A DNA stretch of 64,000 nt from Bacteroidaceae bacterium (lineage in GTDB: Bacteria > Bacteroidota > Bacteroidia > Bacteroidales > Bacteroidaceae), in NCBI GenBank assembly GCA_902362375.1, contig CABIVS010000001.1, positions 233,820 to 297,819 on the forward strand, written 5' to 3'. Of this stretch, positions 45,379 through 57,504 are shown in pieces. The notes under the pieces are model-generated. The model was not told the origin of the DNA and ran no database searches. It saw only the letters and a program-made list of their open reading frames with translations. The position numbers and the translations under genes were made by a program. How positions within the stretch are numbered: the stretch's first letter is position 1; each line of letters opens with the position of its first letter.

Positions 45379-48300
45379 ATGAGAAATGTATTGATTTTTC
45401 TATTATCATTGTTTTCTTTGTTATGCAACGGACAATCTCCTAAGTTATTCACTACTGACAAAGAGCTATCCAGTAGTCTGATTAATCAAATATATCAAGA
45501 CCGAAACGGTTTCATTTGGATTGCAACAGAAGATGGTCTGAACCGTTATGACGGTGCTAAATTTACCATATACAAACATGAGCCTAATAATGAACATTCG
45601 TTAGCACACAATTTTGTTCGTACTGTTTTTGAAGACAGCAAAGGTCATTTGCTTATCGGCACATATATAGGAATTCAAATGTATGATCCGGCCACGGACA
45701 ATTTTACTCCACTTGCCAAATTGGAAGATACCGGAGAAACGCTTGAAAGCAACATTAATTCTTTCATCGAGCGAAAAAACGGAGAGATATGGGTATCTGG
45801 AAATGTGTTGTGCAAACTAAACATCAAAGACCATCTGTTGACTGTCCGGAAAGTCGATATTGCAGTCACTTCACCCGGGAGCCTGTTTGAAGATAAAAAA
45901 CAAAATGTATGGATGGCAAAAGGGGAAGAAGGAGTATATCAACTCACTCCCGACAATCAGCTTACGTTACACTTGTCTAAAGACAACGGATACGTCAAAA
46001 GTATATGTGAGGATCAGCGAGGCAACATTTATGTAGGAAGTATACGAAAAGGGCTATTCATTTACGACAAAGAATGTAAAACCTTTGTCCCTGTCGATTT
46101 GAAAGAGAAAGGAGAACTTCCTGTTTGCTTCCTTTATTCTGGTATACCAAATGAATTGTATATCGGCACTGACGGCAAGGGAGTAGCCATTTATAATATC
46201 CGAACACACGAAATCTCCGAATACAAGTTTGACAATAATTATTTTGATTCGGGGAACTCGAAAATACACTCCATCCTAAAGGACAATTCGGGTAACTTAT
46301 GGTTAGCTGTTTATCAGAAAGGAGTTATATTAATTCCAGCCCGCACCAACAGCTTTAAGTATATCGGACATAAATCAACAGATAAAAATTGCATAGGCTC
46401 CTGTTGCATTACTTCGTTCTGCAAAGATAATAACGGGACTCTATGGGTAGGAACGGATAATGACGGTATTTATGCCCTTACAGAAAAATTAGAGCCGGCA
46501 AAACATTTCTCACACACCACCCATCCTCATTCAGTCCCCTCAACTGTTATTAAATTGTATGAAGACTCCGAACACAATATGTGGATTGGTTCATTTATCA
46601 ACGGTATGGGAAAGCTGAACAAACAGACAGGATTATGCGATTACCAGTACCAACTGGTAGATAAGAACAACAACTATATACAACGTGTATATGACTTCGC
46701 AGAAGATAAAAACAAGCGTCTTTGGATTGCGACAATGGGATTCGGTTTGTTCTACTATGACCTGAAAACGAAAGAATTTACATCCGTACAATCTCAAACA
46801 TCTTTAATCAACGAATGGATAGGTTGCCTGCACTATTCCGATGACAATAAACTGTATGTCGGAACTTATGACGGTGTCAACTGTATAGACCTTGACAGCC
46901 CTGATTTTCAAAGTCATAAGATACTCTCACAAAATGTTATTTATTCAATCTTTGAAGATGCCGACGGAGTTGTCTGGTTAGGCAGTTCCGAAGGATTATC
47001 CGGTTGGAATAAAAAAACGAAAGAACTAACCAGTTATACTACTGCAGACGGATTGCCCAGTAATACAATATATGCCATACAAGGAGATGGAAATGATTTT
47101 CTTTGGATAAGCACCAATGCCGGAATTTCCCAATTCCAAAAGAAAAACAACAAATTTATCAATTATTATGTCAGCGACGGATTACAGGGAAATGAGTTCT
47201 ACAAGAATGCCTCCTTCAAAGATAAACAAGGTATTATCTGGTTTGGCGGAATGAATGGCATCACCTATTTCAATCCACAAGACATTATCAATCCGGCAAA
47301 AACATGGAATATCCGGATCACCGACTTTTTCCTGCATAACAATCCGGTTAGAAAAGGAATGAAATCCGGTATTCATAATATTATCAACTGCCCTGTATTC
47401 AACGCAAAAGAGTTTTATCTATCCCATAAAGACAATGTGTTCAGTATCGAGTTTGCCACTCTGGAATTAAATGCCCCCGAACATATCAACTACCTTTATT
47501 CTATCAACGATGAAAAATGGATTAGTTTGCCCAAAGGTGTAAACCGTATCTCATTCAGCAATCTGAAACCCGGTACCTATAACTTTAAAATCAGAGCAAA
47601 AGACAACACTGTGTATTCAAATATAAAAGATATTACCATCTTTATATCTCCTGCATGGTATGCTTCATGGTGGGCCAAAGTTATCTACTCCTTATTATTA
47701 CTGACCATTATATTTATCATTATTCTTCAGATCAGACATCGGTACAGAATGCATCAGGAAATGCTGCAACATATCCATGCCGAACAAATCAATGAAGCAA
47801 AATTGCAGTTCTTTATCAACATCTCTCATGAGATACGCACTCCGATGTCTCTAATCATCAGCCCTCTACAGAAACTGATTAAGAATGAGGACAACAATGA
47901 ACGCCTGAAAATATATCATATTATCTACAGAAATGCGGAACGTATTCTGAATCTTGTCAATCAACTAATGGATATTCGGAAAATTGATAAAGGACAAATG
48001 TTCCTGATGTTCCGGGAAACCAACATTATTCCTTTTATTGAGGATTTATGTACAACTTTCAGTCAACAGGCAAATACAAAAAATATCCGGCTACAACTTC
48101 ACAGTACGCTCCGGGAACTAAATGTATGGGTAGACACAGGTAATTTTGATAAGATTATCCTGAATATTCTGTCTAATGCCTTCAAGTTTACTCCTGAAAA
48201 AGGAAACATAGATATTACCATCCGTACGGGAGAAGATAATACGCTGCCCGCTCCCTTGAAACAATATGCCGAAATAATTATCTCGGATACCGGAACAGGC

Positions 48301-49398
48301 ATCGATGAACAGGAAAAAGAACATATCTTCGAACGTTTCTACCAGATCCGTAACAGCCAACAGAATCCAAAAGGCGGAACAGGAATAGGATTACATCTGA
48401 CTCGTTCATTAGTGGAATTACATCATGGAATTATCTATGTAGAAAATAATAAAGAACAACCGGGTTGCCGTTTTATTATCCGATTACCGTTGGGTAACAA
48501 GCATCTACGACCTGAAGAAGTTGACAACAATAAGCAAAAGGTAACAGTTACCGTACCAACTGTTCCTGTCATCTCTTCCATTATAGAAAATGAGGAAGAA
48601 AAGAAAGTCAGGGTAAAAACTAAATATCGCGTATTAATTGTAGAAGACGACGAAGAAATCCGAAATTATATAGCGAAGGAGTTTGGGGACAAATTTCATA
48701 TCATGGAAAGCCGTAATGGTAAAGAAGCATTAGAGCAAATATTTAAAAAGGCTCCGGATTTAGTCATTAGTGACATCATGATGCCCGAAATGGACGGACT
48801 TACCTTATGCCGGAAGATCAAGCAGAATGTAAACCTCAACCATATCCCAGTCATTTTGCTTACTGCAAAAACGAGGGAAGAAGACAACCTTGAAGGTCTG
48901 AATACAGGAGCCGACGCCTATATCATGAAGCCATTCAATATCGAAATTCTGCAAAAGACGGTAGAAAATCTGATTAATACACGGCAGCAGTTACGCAAAG
49001 TATTTACAGGCCAGCAAAACCAGGAGAACAAGGTTCAGAAACTGGAAGTGAAATCACCCGATGAGAAATTGATGGAACGTATTATGAAAGTGATCAATGA
49101 AAACATCAGTAACCCTAACTTGACAATAGAGACAATCACCACCGAAGTAGGTATCAGCCGCGTACATCTTCACAGGAAACTCAAGGAGCTCACCAACCAG
49201 ACAACCCGTGACTTTATACGTAATATACGTTTAAAAGAAGCCGCTCGTCTATTGTCCGAAAAACAGCATACCATATCCGAGATAGCCATGTTAACAGGAT
49301 TCACTGATCCTAATAATTTCTCGACAACATTCAAAGAATTGTATGGAATGCCGCCTTCAATGTATATGAAAGAGCAGTTGAGTAAAAAAGAAGAGTAA
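45379..49398 (+). CDS. hybrid two-component system regulator (xylan sensor, HTCS)
   Basis: 1339 residues combining sensor and response regulator. Signal peptide; two seven-bladed propellers of reg_prop repeats (about 25-650; e.g. DRNGFIWIATEDGLNRYDG); Y_Y_Y domain (about 690-757); membrane helix (about 768-790); HisKA with acceptor His near 817 (FINISHEIRTPMS); ATPase with NAFKFTPEKG and DTGTGIDE. A receiver follows with phospho-acceptor Asp near 1132 (DLVISDIMMPEMDG), then a C-terminal AraC DNA-binding domain (about 1230-1335). HTCSs bind oligosaccharides in the periplasm and activate adjacent loci. Convergent to the xylan operon, it is the likely activator. Confidence 0.95.
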   Translation: MRNVLIFLLSLFSLLCNGQSPKLFTTDKELSSSLINQIYQDRNGFIWIATEDGLNRYDGAKFTIYKHEPNNEHSLAHNFVRTVFEDSKGHLLIGTYIGIQMYDPATDNFTPLAKLEDTGETLESNINSFIERKNGEIWVSGNVLCKLNIKDHLLTVRKVDIAVTSPGSLFEDKKQNVWMAKGEEGVYQLTPDNQLTLHLSKDNGYVKSICEDQRGNIYVGSIRKGLFIYDKECKTFVPVDLKEKGELPVCFLYSGIPNELYIGTDGKGVAIYNIRTHEISEYKFDNNYFDSGNSKIHSILKDNSGNLWLAVYQKGVILIPARTNSFKYIGHKSTDKNCIGSCCITSFCKDNNGTLWVGTDNDGIYALTEKLEPAKHFSHTTHPHSVPSTVIKLYEDSEHNMWIGSFINGMGKLNKQTGLCDYQYQLVDKNNNYIQRVYDFAEDKNKRLWIATMGFGLFYYDLKTKEFTSVQSQTSLINEWIGCLHYSDDNKLYVGTYDGVNCIDLDSPDFQSHKILSQNVIYSIFEDADGVVWLGSSEGLSGWNKKTKELTSYTTADGLPSNTIYAIQGDGNDFLWISTNAGISQFQKKNNKFINYYVSDGLQGNEFYKNASFKDKQGIIWFGGMNGITYFNPQDIINPAKTWNIRITDFFLHNNPVRKGMKSGIHNIINCPVFNAKEFYLSHKDNVFSIEFATLELNAPEHINYLYSINDEKWISLPKGVNRISFSNLKPGTYNFKIRAKDNTVYSNIKDITIFISPAWYASWWAKVIYSLLLLTIIFIIILQIRHRYRMHQEMLQHIHAEQINEAKLQFFINISHEIRTPMSLIISPLQKLIKNEDNNERLKIYHIIYRNAERILNLVNQLMDIRKIDKGQMFLMFRETNIIPFIEDLCTTFSQQANTKNIRLQLHSTLRELNVWVDTGNFDKIILNILSNAFKFTPEKGNIDITIRTGEDNTLPAPLKQYAEIIISDTGTGIDEQEKEHIFERFYQIRNSQQNPKGGTGIGLHLTRSLVELHHGIIYVENNKEQPGCRFIIRLPLGNKHLRPEEVDNNKQKVTVTVPTVPVISSIIENEEEKKVRVKTKYRVLIVEDDEEIRNYIAKEFGDKFHIMESRNGKEALEQIFKKAPDLVISDIMMPEMDGLTLCRKIKQNVNLNHIPVILLTAKTREEDNLEGLNTGADAYIMKPFNIEILQKTVENLINTRQQLRKVFTGQQNQENKVQKLEVKSPDEKLMERIMKVINENISNPNLTIETITTEVGISRVHLHRKLKELTNQTTRDFIRNIRLKEAARLLSEKQHTISEIAMLTGFTDPNNFSTTFKELYGMPPSMYMKEQLSKKEE

Positions 49399-49409
49399 CC
49401 CAACTGCTC
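49372..49409. terminator. hairpin spanning the HTCS stop, between convergent genes
   Basis: GAGCAGTTG (49372-49380) and CAACTGCTC (49401-49409) pair perfectly, with the HTCS stop codon in the loop. Only 21 bases separate this gene from the end of the GH43 gene on the other strand, so the hairpin may serve both directions. No strong T-run on either side. Confidence 0.45.
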
Positions 49410-49419
49410 TCTAGCATGT

Positions 49420-50799
49420 TTATCTGTTAAACTTGTACCAATCAAAGTTAAACAGTTTACAGCCTTTACGTCCTTTGAATACAAAATAAATATCTTGTAT
49501 TCCTGTGACCGGTTTTACAATATCAGCCTGCAATGTTTTCCAGCATTCCCAACCTCCCGTTGAAGGAATAGTCAGTTCCGCAATTAATGGTCCGCTTATA
49601 CTGTCTGTACGTACTTCAAGTGTCCCGCCACGAAGGGCACTGGCAACGGTAGCTGTAAACCGTTTGGGAGATTTATTGCCGAAATCCACTTCACGTACCT
49701 TTAGATAGTCTCCATTATGAATTTCAGATATATATATACCGGTTTTCACATTTGGCTCGGACTTCACTCCTTCAGAAAACGCTATAGTTTCAGCTTCCAC
49801 CCTTTCGTAAGGATTGAGCGTACCTATCGGTGATGCCCCTCCCCGGGTAGCATTAATAATCGGGAAAGTACCGTCAGCGTTATATTTGAACTGCTCCACC
49901 GCTGCACTTCGCCCGAAGCCTCCACCCCCCGGCAGCTTACCCGTATGATAGAAAAAATAAGAATTGCCTTTATAGTCTATCACCCCACAATGGTTAGTAA
50001 ACGAGCCTGTATCTTGTAAAGGCATGATTTCTCCCATATACTTCCACGGCCCAAGAGGTCCGTCACTCATAGAATAGGCAATATGTTCGGGTACACCTCC
50101 GGCAGCATAAAGAAGATAGTATTTTCCTTCCCGTTTATGAAGCCATGGGCCTTCTGTATAAGTATCTTTATACTTAACACCTTTGACACGTTTTTCCGGA
50201 TTGGGTGCACCAAAGCTCTCAACAGTCTGTTCCAGTTTACCCACTTCACCTTTCAAAGAAATCATATCTTCATTCAATTCTGCATAATAGATATTCGGAT
50301 TTCCCCAATACAGATAAGCACGACCGTCATCATCTATATATACGGTAGGATCTATATAATCCCAGCTCCCGTCATGAAGGGGTTTACCGATGGCATCCTT
50401 AAAAGGACCGACAGGCGTATCACCGACTGCCACACCGATCGCCATGGTATTGGTCAGTTTAGAGTGCAAACAGACATACCAATAAAATTTACCATTACGT
50501 TCGATGCACTGTGCTGCCCAGGCACGATCGTCCGCCCAAGCAAATGATTCAATAGCAAGAGGAGAACCATGGTCAGTCCAGTTCACCATATCTTTGGTAG
50601 AATACACGCGCCATTCCTGCATCCAGAAAAAATCCGCCTTATCTTCATCATGTCCCGTATAGACATACAATGTGCCATCATGCACCATAGGGGCAGGATC
50701 TGAAGTATAGCATGTTTGTACAATCGGATTTTGCGCAGATAAATGATGTGGCAATATCCCTAAAAACAGCAATACTGCTGCAACTTGTTTAAATTTCAT
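49420..50799 (-). CDS. GH43 glycosidase with C-terminal CBM6
   Basis: Signal peptide (about 22 residues) then a five-bladed GH43 propeller. The expected acidic residues are in SDPAPMVHDG (base), YIDPTVYIDDDGRAYLYWG (pKa modulator) and YTEGPWLHKREGKYYL (acid). Residues about 330-459 form a CBM6-like module (ERVEAETIAFSEGVKSE ... DIYFVFKGRKGCKLFNFDWYKF), as in many GH43 xylan enzymes. Likely releases arabinofuranose or xylose from xylo-oligosaccharides; the subfamily was not determined. It is the last gene of the minus-strand operon, 11 bases after the esterase gene. Confidence 0.9.
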   Translation of the reverse strand: MKFKQVAAVLLFLGILPHHLSAQNPIVQTCYTSDPAPMVHDGTLYVYTGHDEDKADFFWMQEWRVYSTKDMVNWTDHGSPLAIESFAWADDRAWAAQCIERNGKFYWYVCLHSKLTNTMAIGVAVGDTPVGPFKDAIGKPLHDGSWDYIDPTVYIDDDGRAYLYWGNPNIYYAELNEDMISLKGEVGKLEQTVESFGAPNPEKRVKGVKYKDTYTEGPWLHKREGKYYLLYAAGGVPEHIAYSMSDGPLGPWKYMGEIMPLQDTGSFTNHCGVIDYKGNSYFFYHTGKLPGGGGFGRSAAVEQFKYNADGTFPIINATRGGASPIGTLNPYERVEAETIAFSEGVKSEPNVKTGIYISEIHNGDYLKVREVDFGNKSPKRFTATVASALRGGTLEVRTDSISGPLIAELTIPSTGGWECWKTLQADIVKPVTGIQDIYFVFKGRKGCKLFNFDWYKFNR

Positions 50800-50810
50800 A
50801 TTCGTATTAT

Positions 50811-52745
<1,935 letters not shown>

Positions 52746-52748
52746 TTA

Positions 52749-54074
52749 TTATTCATCCATTTCAGCATACTCTTTAAACCAGTGATAAATAGCCCACGGG
52801 CACGCTTCCGGGTCATTCAAAAAAGTATAGTTTCCCGGTTCACCCGCTACATCCCTAAAAGCAGCCAGTTCATGAGACTTTGTAGTAAAGAACAGCCAGG
52901 AAACATTGCCGGATTGATCGGCTATGTATTTGAAATTAGCTCCAAAACCTCCGCCTTTCGCCACTCCCGTAATACTTTTCCCCCATGTTGCATCATATTT
53001 CTTCGGTGCCCAGTCTATCTCAGTCACCATGACAGGAGCAAAACTAGCTACCGGACCTACTTGCTTGTCCCAACCACGTTGGAAAGGTTCATATCCCCCT
53101 CCTATAGAGGATCCATTTCCTTCACCACTGTCCTGTTCGGCATCACTTCCATACCAGCCCGGATAACAGTGTACGGCAAAACCTATATTTTCTCCTTCTA
53201 TACGATGGTCTTTATAGCCACTATACTGAGATTGCCAGCCCAATCCGGGTACCCAAATGATATTGTTACAAGCATTTCCACGTATTTTATCAACAATCGC
53301 CTGAAAATACTTTTGCATATTAATGAAGCAAGCATCACCGTCTCCTCCATATATACCGTCTGCACCTTTTATATGAACGGGTTCATTAGCCAACTCGAAC
53401 ATAATCCCAGGATTATTCTTCACAACAGCATTCTGCGATACAATGTCCCACACTTTCAGTAGAAACTCCTGATAAGAATCTCCCAACTCTATACCTAGAT
53501 ACCTGTTATCTTCAGTATCACCTGCATGTGGACAAACTCCCGGCGGGCGCATCACCACATACATCCCTTTAGAAATAAAATATTCCGCCATCGGGACAAA
53601 CAACTCTTTCAGGTACTTCTTGAAACGTGTTTCCGAAAAACGTTCATGTCCTTCATAACGTACATAAGGCAGCGTAGTATCATCACTCCAATAAGGATCC
53701 ATATGCAGACGTACAAAGTTAAATTTCCATCCGGCAGCCAGTATTTTATCCACCATACTTTTGTTATAGCTAAGGCAACTGCTTACATCATAATTACTCC
53801 ATGCGTTGTTATTAAAATAGGGACTATAGGTCTGCGTAAATCCATGCAAGTTGACAATTTTCCCTTGTTCATTTTTCAGATAACGTCCCTCTACATGTAA
53901 AGAAACAACCAGTTTCGGAGAATCAGGATCATCATCCGATTTATCACCACCGGTATCATCACCGACTGTTGTTTCTTCTGTTTTCTTTTCATTTTCCTCT
54001 TGCGAAATTTCATCCTTGCCACAAGCAGAAAACAGCAGACAAGACAAAGTTAATATACCTATTATTCTTTTCAT
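52749..54074 (-). CDS. GH5 family lipoprotein endo-glycanase (probable xylanase)
   Basis: 441 residues. Lipoprotein signal with the Cys in SCLLFSACG, an acidic Asp/Glu/Lys linker (about 22-55), then a GH5 barrel. Conserved residues are in NLHGFTQTYSP, FVRLHMDPYW, MFELANEPVH (acid/base Glu near 230), VHCYPGWYGS and VMVTEIDWAP (nucleophile Glu near 351). Being lipid-anchored, it is probably on the cell surface. Neighbours point to xylan; some Bacteroides GH5 enzymes are xylanases, others mannanases or glucanases, so the substrate is inference. It follows GH10 after a 127-bp spacer containing a strong hairpin. Confidence 0.88.
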   Translation of the reverse strand: MKRIIGILTLSCLLFSACGKDEISQEENEKKTEETTVGDDTGGDKSDDDPDSPKLVVSLHVEGRYLKNEQGKIVNLHGFTQTYSPYFNNNAWSNYDVSSCLSYNKSMVDKILAAGWKFNFVRLHMDPYWSDDTTLPYVRYEGHERFSETRFKKYLKELFVPMAEYFISKGMYVVMRPPGVCPHAGDTEDNRYLGIELGDSYQEFLLKVWDIVSQNAVVKNNPGIMFELANEPVHIKGADGIYGGDGDACFINMQKYFQAIVDKIRGNACNNIIWVPGLGWQSQYSGYKDHRIEGENIGFAVHCYPGWYGSDAEQDSGEGNGSSIGGGYEPFQRGWDKQVGPVASFAPVMVTEIDWAPKKYDATWGKSITGVAKGGGFGANFKYIADQSGNVSWLFFTTKSHELAAFRDVAGEPGNYTFLNDPEACPWAIYHWFKEYAEMDE

Positions 54075-54112
54075 AATTTCATCAATCTATTTAATTACAT
54101 CTATTTAAAATA

Positions 54113-54143
54113 ATAGCGGAGCTCTATCGAGAGACTCCGCTAT
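54113..54143 (-). terminator. intra-operon hairpin between GH10 and GH5
   Basis: ATAGCGGAG (54113-54121) and CTCCGCTAT (54135-54143) pair perfectly, with an inner CTCT/AGAG stem capped by ATCG. On the minus strand it is followed by TATTTT. It lies about 60 bases after the GH10 stop and could be a partial terminator or an RNA-stabilising processing site. Confidence 0.55.
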
Positions 54144-54201
54144 CCGGACGAGCGTGCCTAATCTAAATCAGCATAAACTACATGATAGTTCTCTATCTCA
54201 T

Positions 54202-56400
54202 TTATTTACTGGCAGTACCATTTTTCAAACCTTCAAGGAAACCAACATAGACAGGTTTGCGATTGTAATTCAAATCCCACAGACCAATTGGTTGTCCTTT
54301 TCTCCAGAAGGAGTTTTCAGAAGGGCTGTCTGTCGGACTCCAATGAGTGATGCCATATTGCTGTGCCACTGGAATAATCTCAAAGTATTTCTCAATAATA
54401 AACTGATAGAAATCAGACATATTCTGCTGCATTTCGTCTGTCAGATTCTCTGTCAGTATCGTTTCACCGGTTGCATCGACAATCCCCATATCCAATTCTG
54501 TGATCTTTATGAGCTTACTGGTAGAAGCTAACAGGGTAAACATATTGATAATGGCGTTTTCCTTACTAGCCTGAGTAGCAGGATTCATATAGTAAGACAC
54601 ATGCATTTGAGTACCGATACCGTCCACCTTTGTTTCCCCGTCAGACTCCCAACGTTCGATCCAATGTATCAAGCTCTTTAACTTCTTATTCTGATCCCAG
54701 TCGGATTCCAGATTATAGTCGTTAATAAAAAGCTTCAACTCATCAGGATTACCACCGAACTCCGCAAAATACTTACGCGCAAACTTAATCGGAATACGGG
54801 CGTAATCATCACCCAAATAATCCTGCCAATAGAAGTTCTCACCGGAGACACCATTATCATCTGTTTGAGAAGCTGACTGAAGATCGTAATAGCCATCCCC
54901 ATCCGAATCTTTTCCGGAAATAGGTTCATTCACGACATCCCATGCCTTAACATAACCACCGCAAGATTCCAACATACCTTTAATCCAACGCTCCAATTCG
55001 TTCGTTAGGATTTCTTCTTTCTCTTCCGGAGTCAGAGGAATCGTATTACCCGATTTCTGCCAATATATAGACAAATCATCAATATAGATGGTACCGACAT
55101 ACTTCCCATAATTAAAAAGAATACGAGTAGCCGCATCTCCCGTGCAGTTGGTAAATACAGTAACCTCTTCCCATTCTGTTGTAATTGGTATAGAAGGGAA
55201 GTCACCACGCCCGGCAAATCCGTCCGGTTTTTGAAAGGCCGCCCCAATACTACCTGCTACACTGCCTTTAATCTTCATCTTTAAGAAATAGGTAGTCCCT
55301 TCTGTCAAAGGAGCTGAAAAATCATAGCCAGCCTGTGCTTCCCAAGGATTTACTTCCGACGAATTTGTCATTTGATGTACTCCGTCAATCACCTGCCGAG
55401 TCGAATTATTTCCCCACCCCATCATAGCTGTTCCACTTGAAAAGTCATCCTCTAATATATATACATTAGTTAACACGGATCCACTTTCCTGAACCTCCTC
55501 TATACCATAGGTAAAATCAATCCAACTCGCTTTGCTCCATCGGGACAAATCTTTGCTTTCTTCGAAAGTAGAGTTTATAATCAAATTTCTATCAGAGCCC
55601 GCGGCAGTCAATGTTAAATCATCAAAATACAAATCACCGCCAAACAAACCGAAACAGAATCGTAACCTATCTATATCAGCAGAAGGCGTAAACGTGAATG
55701 TGTTAGTTGACCATTGCTCACCCGCTGAAAAAGTCCCTGCACCATATTGAGTGTCAGATCCATCTTTCTTCCCGGGCCAGAACGGAAAGGTTATAGCCGA
55801 AGAAGCCTTCATCCGCACACTTATGGTATATTCTTGATTTGCTATTAATGATTCATCTAAATCATAATACAATTCCCAATCCCATACATTCGCTTGAGGC
55901 TTCGAGGTTTTTATATGAAGTGCGATTTCTGAACTTCCAGGAACCGGTTCCGGTTCTTTATCAGCAATCAGCCCATTCAAATAAGCATTTTGCTGCTGTG
56001 AATGCCAACAGAGCGTATGCCCGTAAATACTGATTCCCGTTTCTTTAGCAGTTTTCACAAACTTCTTGACTGTACCGAAATCCATATTTCCTTTGGCATC
56101 TACACAGGAGCTATATTTCATGGCATTACCAGCCGTCACGTCGTCATAGTTATTGACAGTCAAAGTATAAACCAAATCTTGCTTCAAGAAGTCACTCACC
56201 GTGACTCCCGTTCCCAACTTGAAGTCGGGATGGGAGATACGATCAATATATGTTTTCAAATCACCATATTCGTTCAAGTACTCATACTTTTTCAGACTCT
56301 CCGGTTTCTCCGTCTTGTAGTTCGCAAAAAGCGCATCCGCACAAGATACAGTTATTCCGACAACCATAGCAAGCAGTAAAATTCTATTATAGTATTTCAT
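54202..56400 (-). CDS. GH10 endo-xylanase with inserted CBM region (lipoprotein)
   Basis: 732 residues. Lipoprotein signal (MKYYNRILLLAMVVGITVSC). GH10 begins at about residue 50 (HTLCWHSQQQNAYLNGLI near 130), is interrupted by about 310 residues with two jelly-roll CBM4-like modules (about 150-300 and 310-470), and resumes with AWDVVNEPIS (acid/base Glu near 493) and ITELDMGIV (nucleophile Glu near 635). This split architecture is known from Bacteroidetes xylanases such as Xyn10C of the xus cluster. It is probably the surface enzyme that first cuts xylan for the SusC/D importers. It follows the DUF1735-type gene by 19 bases. Confidence 0.94.
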   Translation of the reverse strand: MKYYNRILLLAMVVGITVSCADALFANYKTEKPESLKKYEYLNEYGDLKTYIDRISHPDFKLGTGVTVSDFLKQDLVYTLTVNNYDDVTAGNAMKYSSCVDAKGNMDFGTVKKFVKTAKETGISIYGHTLCWHSQQQNAYLNGLIADKEPEPVPGSSEIALHIKTSKPQANVWDWELYYDLDESLIANQEYTISVRMKASSAITFPFWPGKKDGSDTQYGAGTFSAGEQWSTNTFTFTPSADIDRLRFCFGLFGGDLYFDDLTLTAAGSDRNLIINSTFEESKDLSRWSKASWIDFTYGIEEVQESGSVLTNVYILEDDFSSGTAMMGWGNNSTRQVIDGVHQMTNSSEVNPWEAQAGYDFSAPLTEGTTYFLKMKIKGSVAGSIGAAFQKPDGFAGRGDFPSIPITTEWEEVTVFTNCTGDAATRILFNYGKYVGTIYIDDLSIYWQKSGNTIPLTPEEKEEILTNELERWIKGMLESCGGYVKAWDVVNEPISGKDSDGDGYYDLQSASQTDDNGVSGENFYWQDYLGDDYARIPIKFARKYFAEFGGNPDELKLFINDYNLESDWDQNKKLKSLIHWIERWESDGETKVDGIGTQMHVSYYMNPATQASKENAIINMFTLLASTSKLIKITELDMGIVDATGETILTENLTDEMQQNMSDFYQFIIEKYFEIIPVAQQYGITHWSPTDSPSENSFWRKGQPIGLWDLNYNRKPVYVGFLEGLKNGTASK

Positions 56401-56419
56401 ATTCTTCTAGATTTAACGA

Positions 56420-57487
56420 TTAATTCTTCACATAGACCGGCGTAAAATCTTCTCTTGCCACACCACGACTATGCGCAACCAATGTATCTTCTGTTTCAAA
56501 CTTTAATCCATTACTGAAATCCACAGTATACTTCAAATAAATGGCATCACGATCTTTATTGCCCCAACTATTCTTCTCACCGTCTTGAACAAACTTACCT
56601 GTACCAGTAGCCGTAACGCCGTCCAACCCGGAAACCACACATTCATCGCCATTAAAAGCCAGCAGTAACTTATAACTGATATTACGCGGATTGTCCGTTG
56701 TCCCCAAATTGGTAGTAACTGTAAGAATGGTTTCAGTCAAGGATTTTGTTACAGTCTGACATATTTCATCATCTTCTACATACTCGTTATGACGATCATT
56801 CTCGGTAGTTGTCCCGTTTTCTGTCACTTTGTCCACGCCATGACGCAGATACTTACCAGTCCATTTATTGATGTATTTCACACAATAAAGTACATAATCC
56901 TGTGGTTGCACCAACCACACTGACGAATTACATCTGACGGCTTCTGCTCCTTCGGACAAAGTACCATTCAAAATACGGTCAGCATTAGTCACACCTGTCA
57001 TTACCAAAGGTATGACATAGGTAGCGGTCAGCGCTTCGGGATCAGCAAAGAAAGCATCAGTAAATGAGACTTCCACACCATCCATCAATACATTCTTCAG
57101 AGTGATCTTATCATCGGATAATGTATAGTAATTGGAAGGCATAGCTTTTACCGGCACATTCTCAGATGTAGAAGTGTACGAGTAATAAAGGTTATCACAC
57201 AATGTATTGTCTACTTCAATATCTATCGTGATATCCTTCTTATTAGCATAAACACCGCCCATAGTAGCATTAATCTTACATTTATGAGCGTTGTCCAACG
57301 TCGTATCATACTCATCTTCACCCATAACCAACGTTCTCACCGGATACTGGGTTGCAAAATAGACTGAAGTGCCGCCCTCATAATCAGGAAATTCATTATC
57401 TTGATTTTCACAGGATGTCATCGTCCATGAAACAAAAACTCCAACTGACATGGCAAATATTAATTTAATTAATTTCATATGCTTCAT
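56420..57487 (-). CDS. surface glycan-binding lipoprotein, DUF1735 type (XusE position)
   Basis: 355 residues. Signal and lipobox MTSCEN with Cys near residue 26. The N-terminal ~150 residues have the BT_3987/DUF1735 beta-sandwich pattern (TSVYFATQYPVRTLVMGEDEYD; TYVIPLVMTGVTNADRIL). The rest is a beta-rich domain ending DFTPVYVKN. Genes in this slot, between SusD and the surface xylanase, usually code surface glycan-binding proteins; binding xylan is inferred from position. Gap 17 bases after SusD. Confidence 0.8.
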   Translation of the reverse strand: MKHMKLIKLIFAMSVGVFVSWTMTSCENQDNEFPDYEGGTSVYFATQYPVRTLVMGEDEYDTTLDNAHKCKINATMGGVYANKKDITIDIEVDNTLCDNLYYSYTSTSENVPVKAMPSNYYTLSDDKITLKNVLMDGVEVSFTDAFFADPEALTATYVIPLVMTGVTNADRILNGTLSEGAEAVRCNSSVWLVQPQDYVLYCVKYINKWTGKYLRHGVDKVTENGTTTENDRHNEYVEDDEICQTVTKSLTETILTVTTNLGTTDNPRNISYKLLLAFNGDECVVSGLDGVTATGTGKFVQDGEKNSWGNKDRDAIYLKYTVDFSNGLKFETEDTLVAHSRGVAREDFTPVYVKN

Positions 57488-57504
57488 TATTTATTATTTT
57501 ACAA

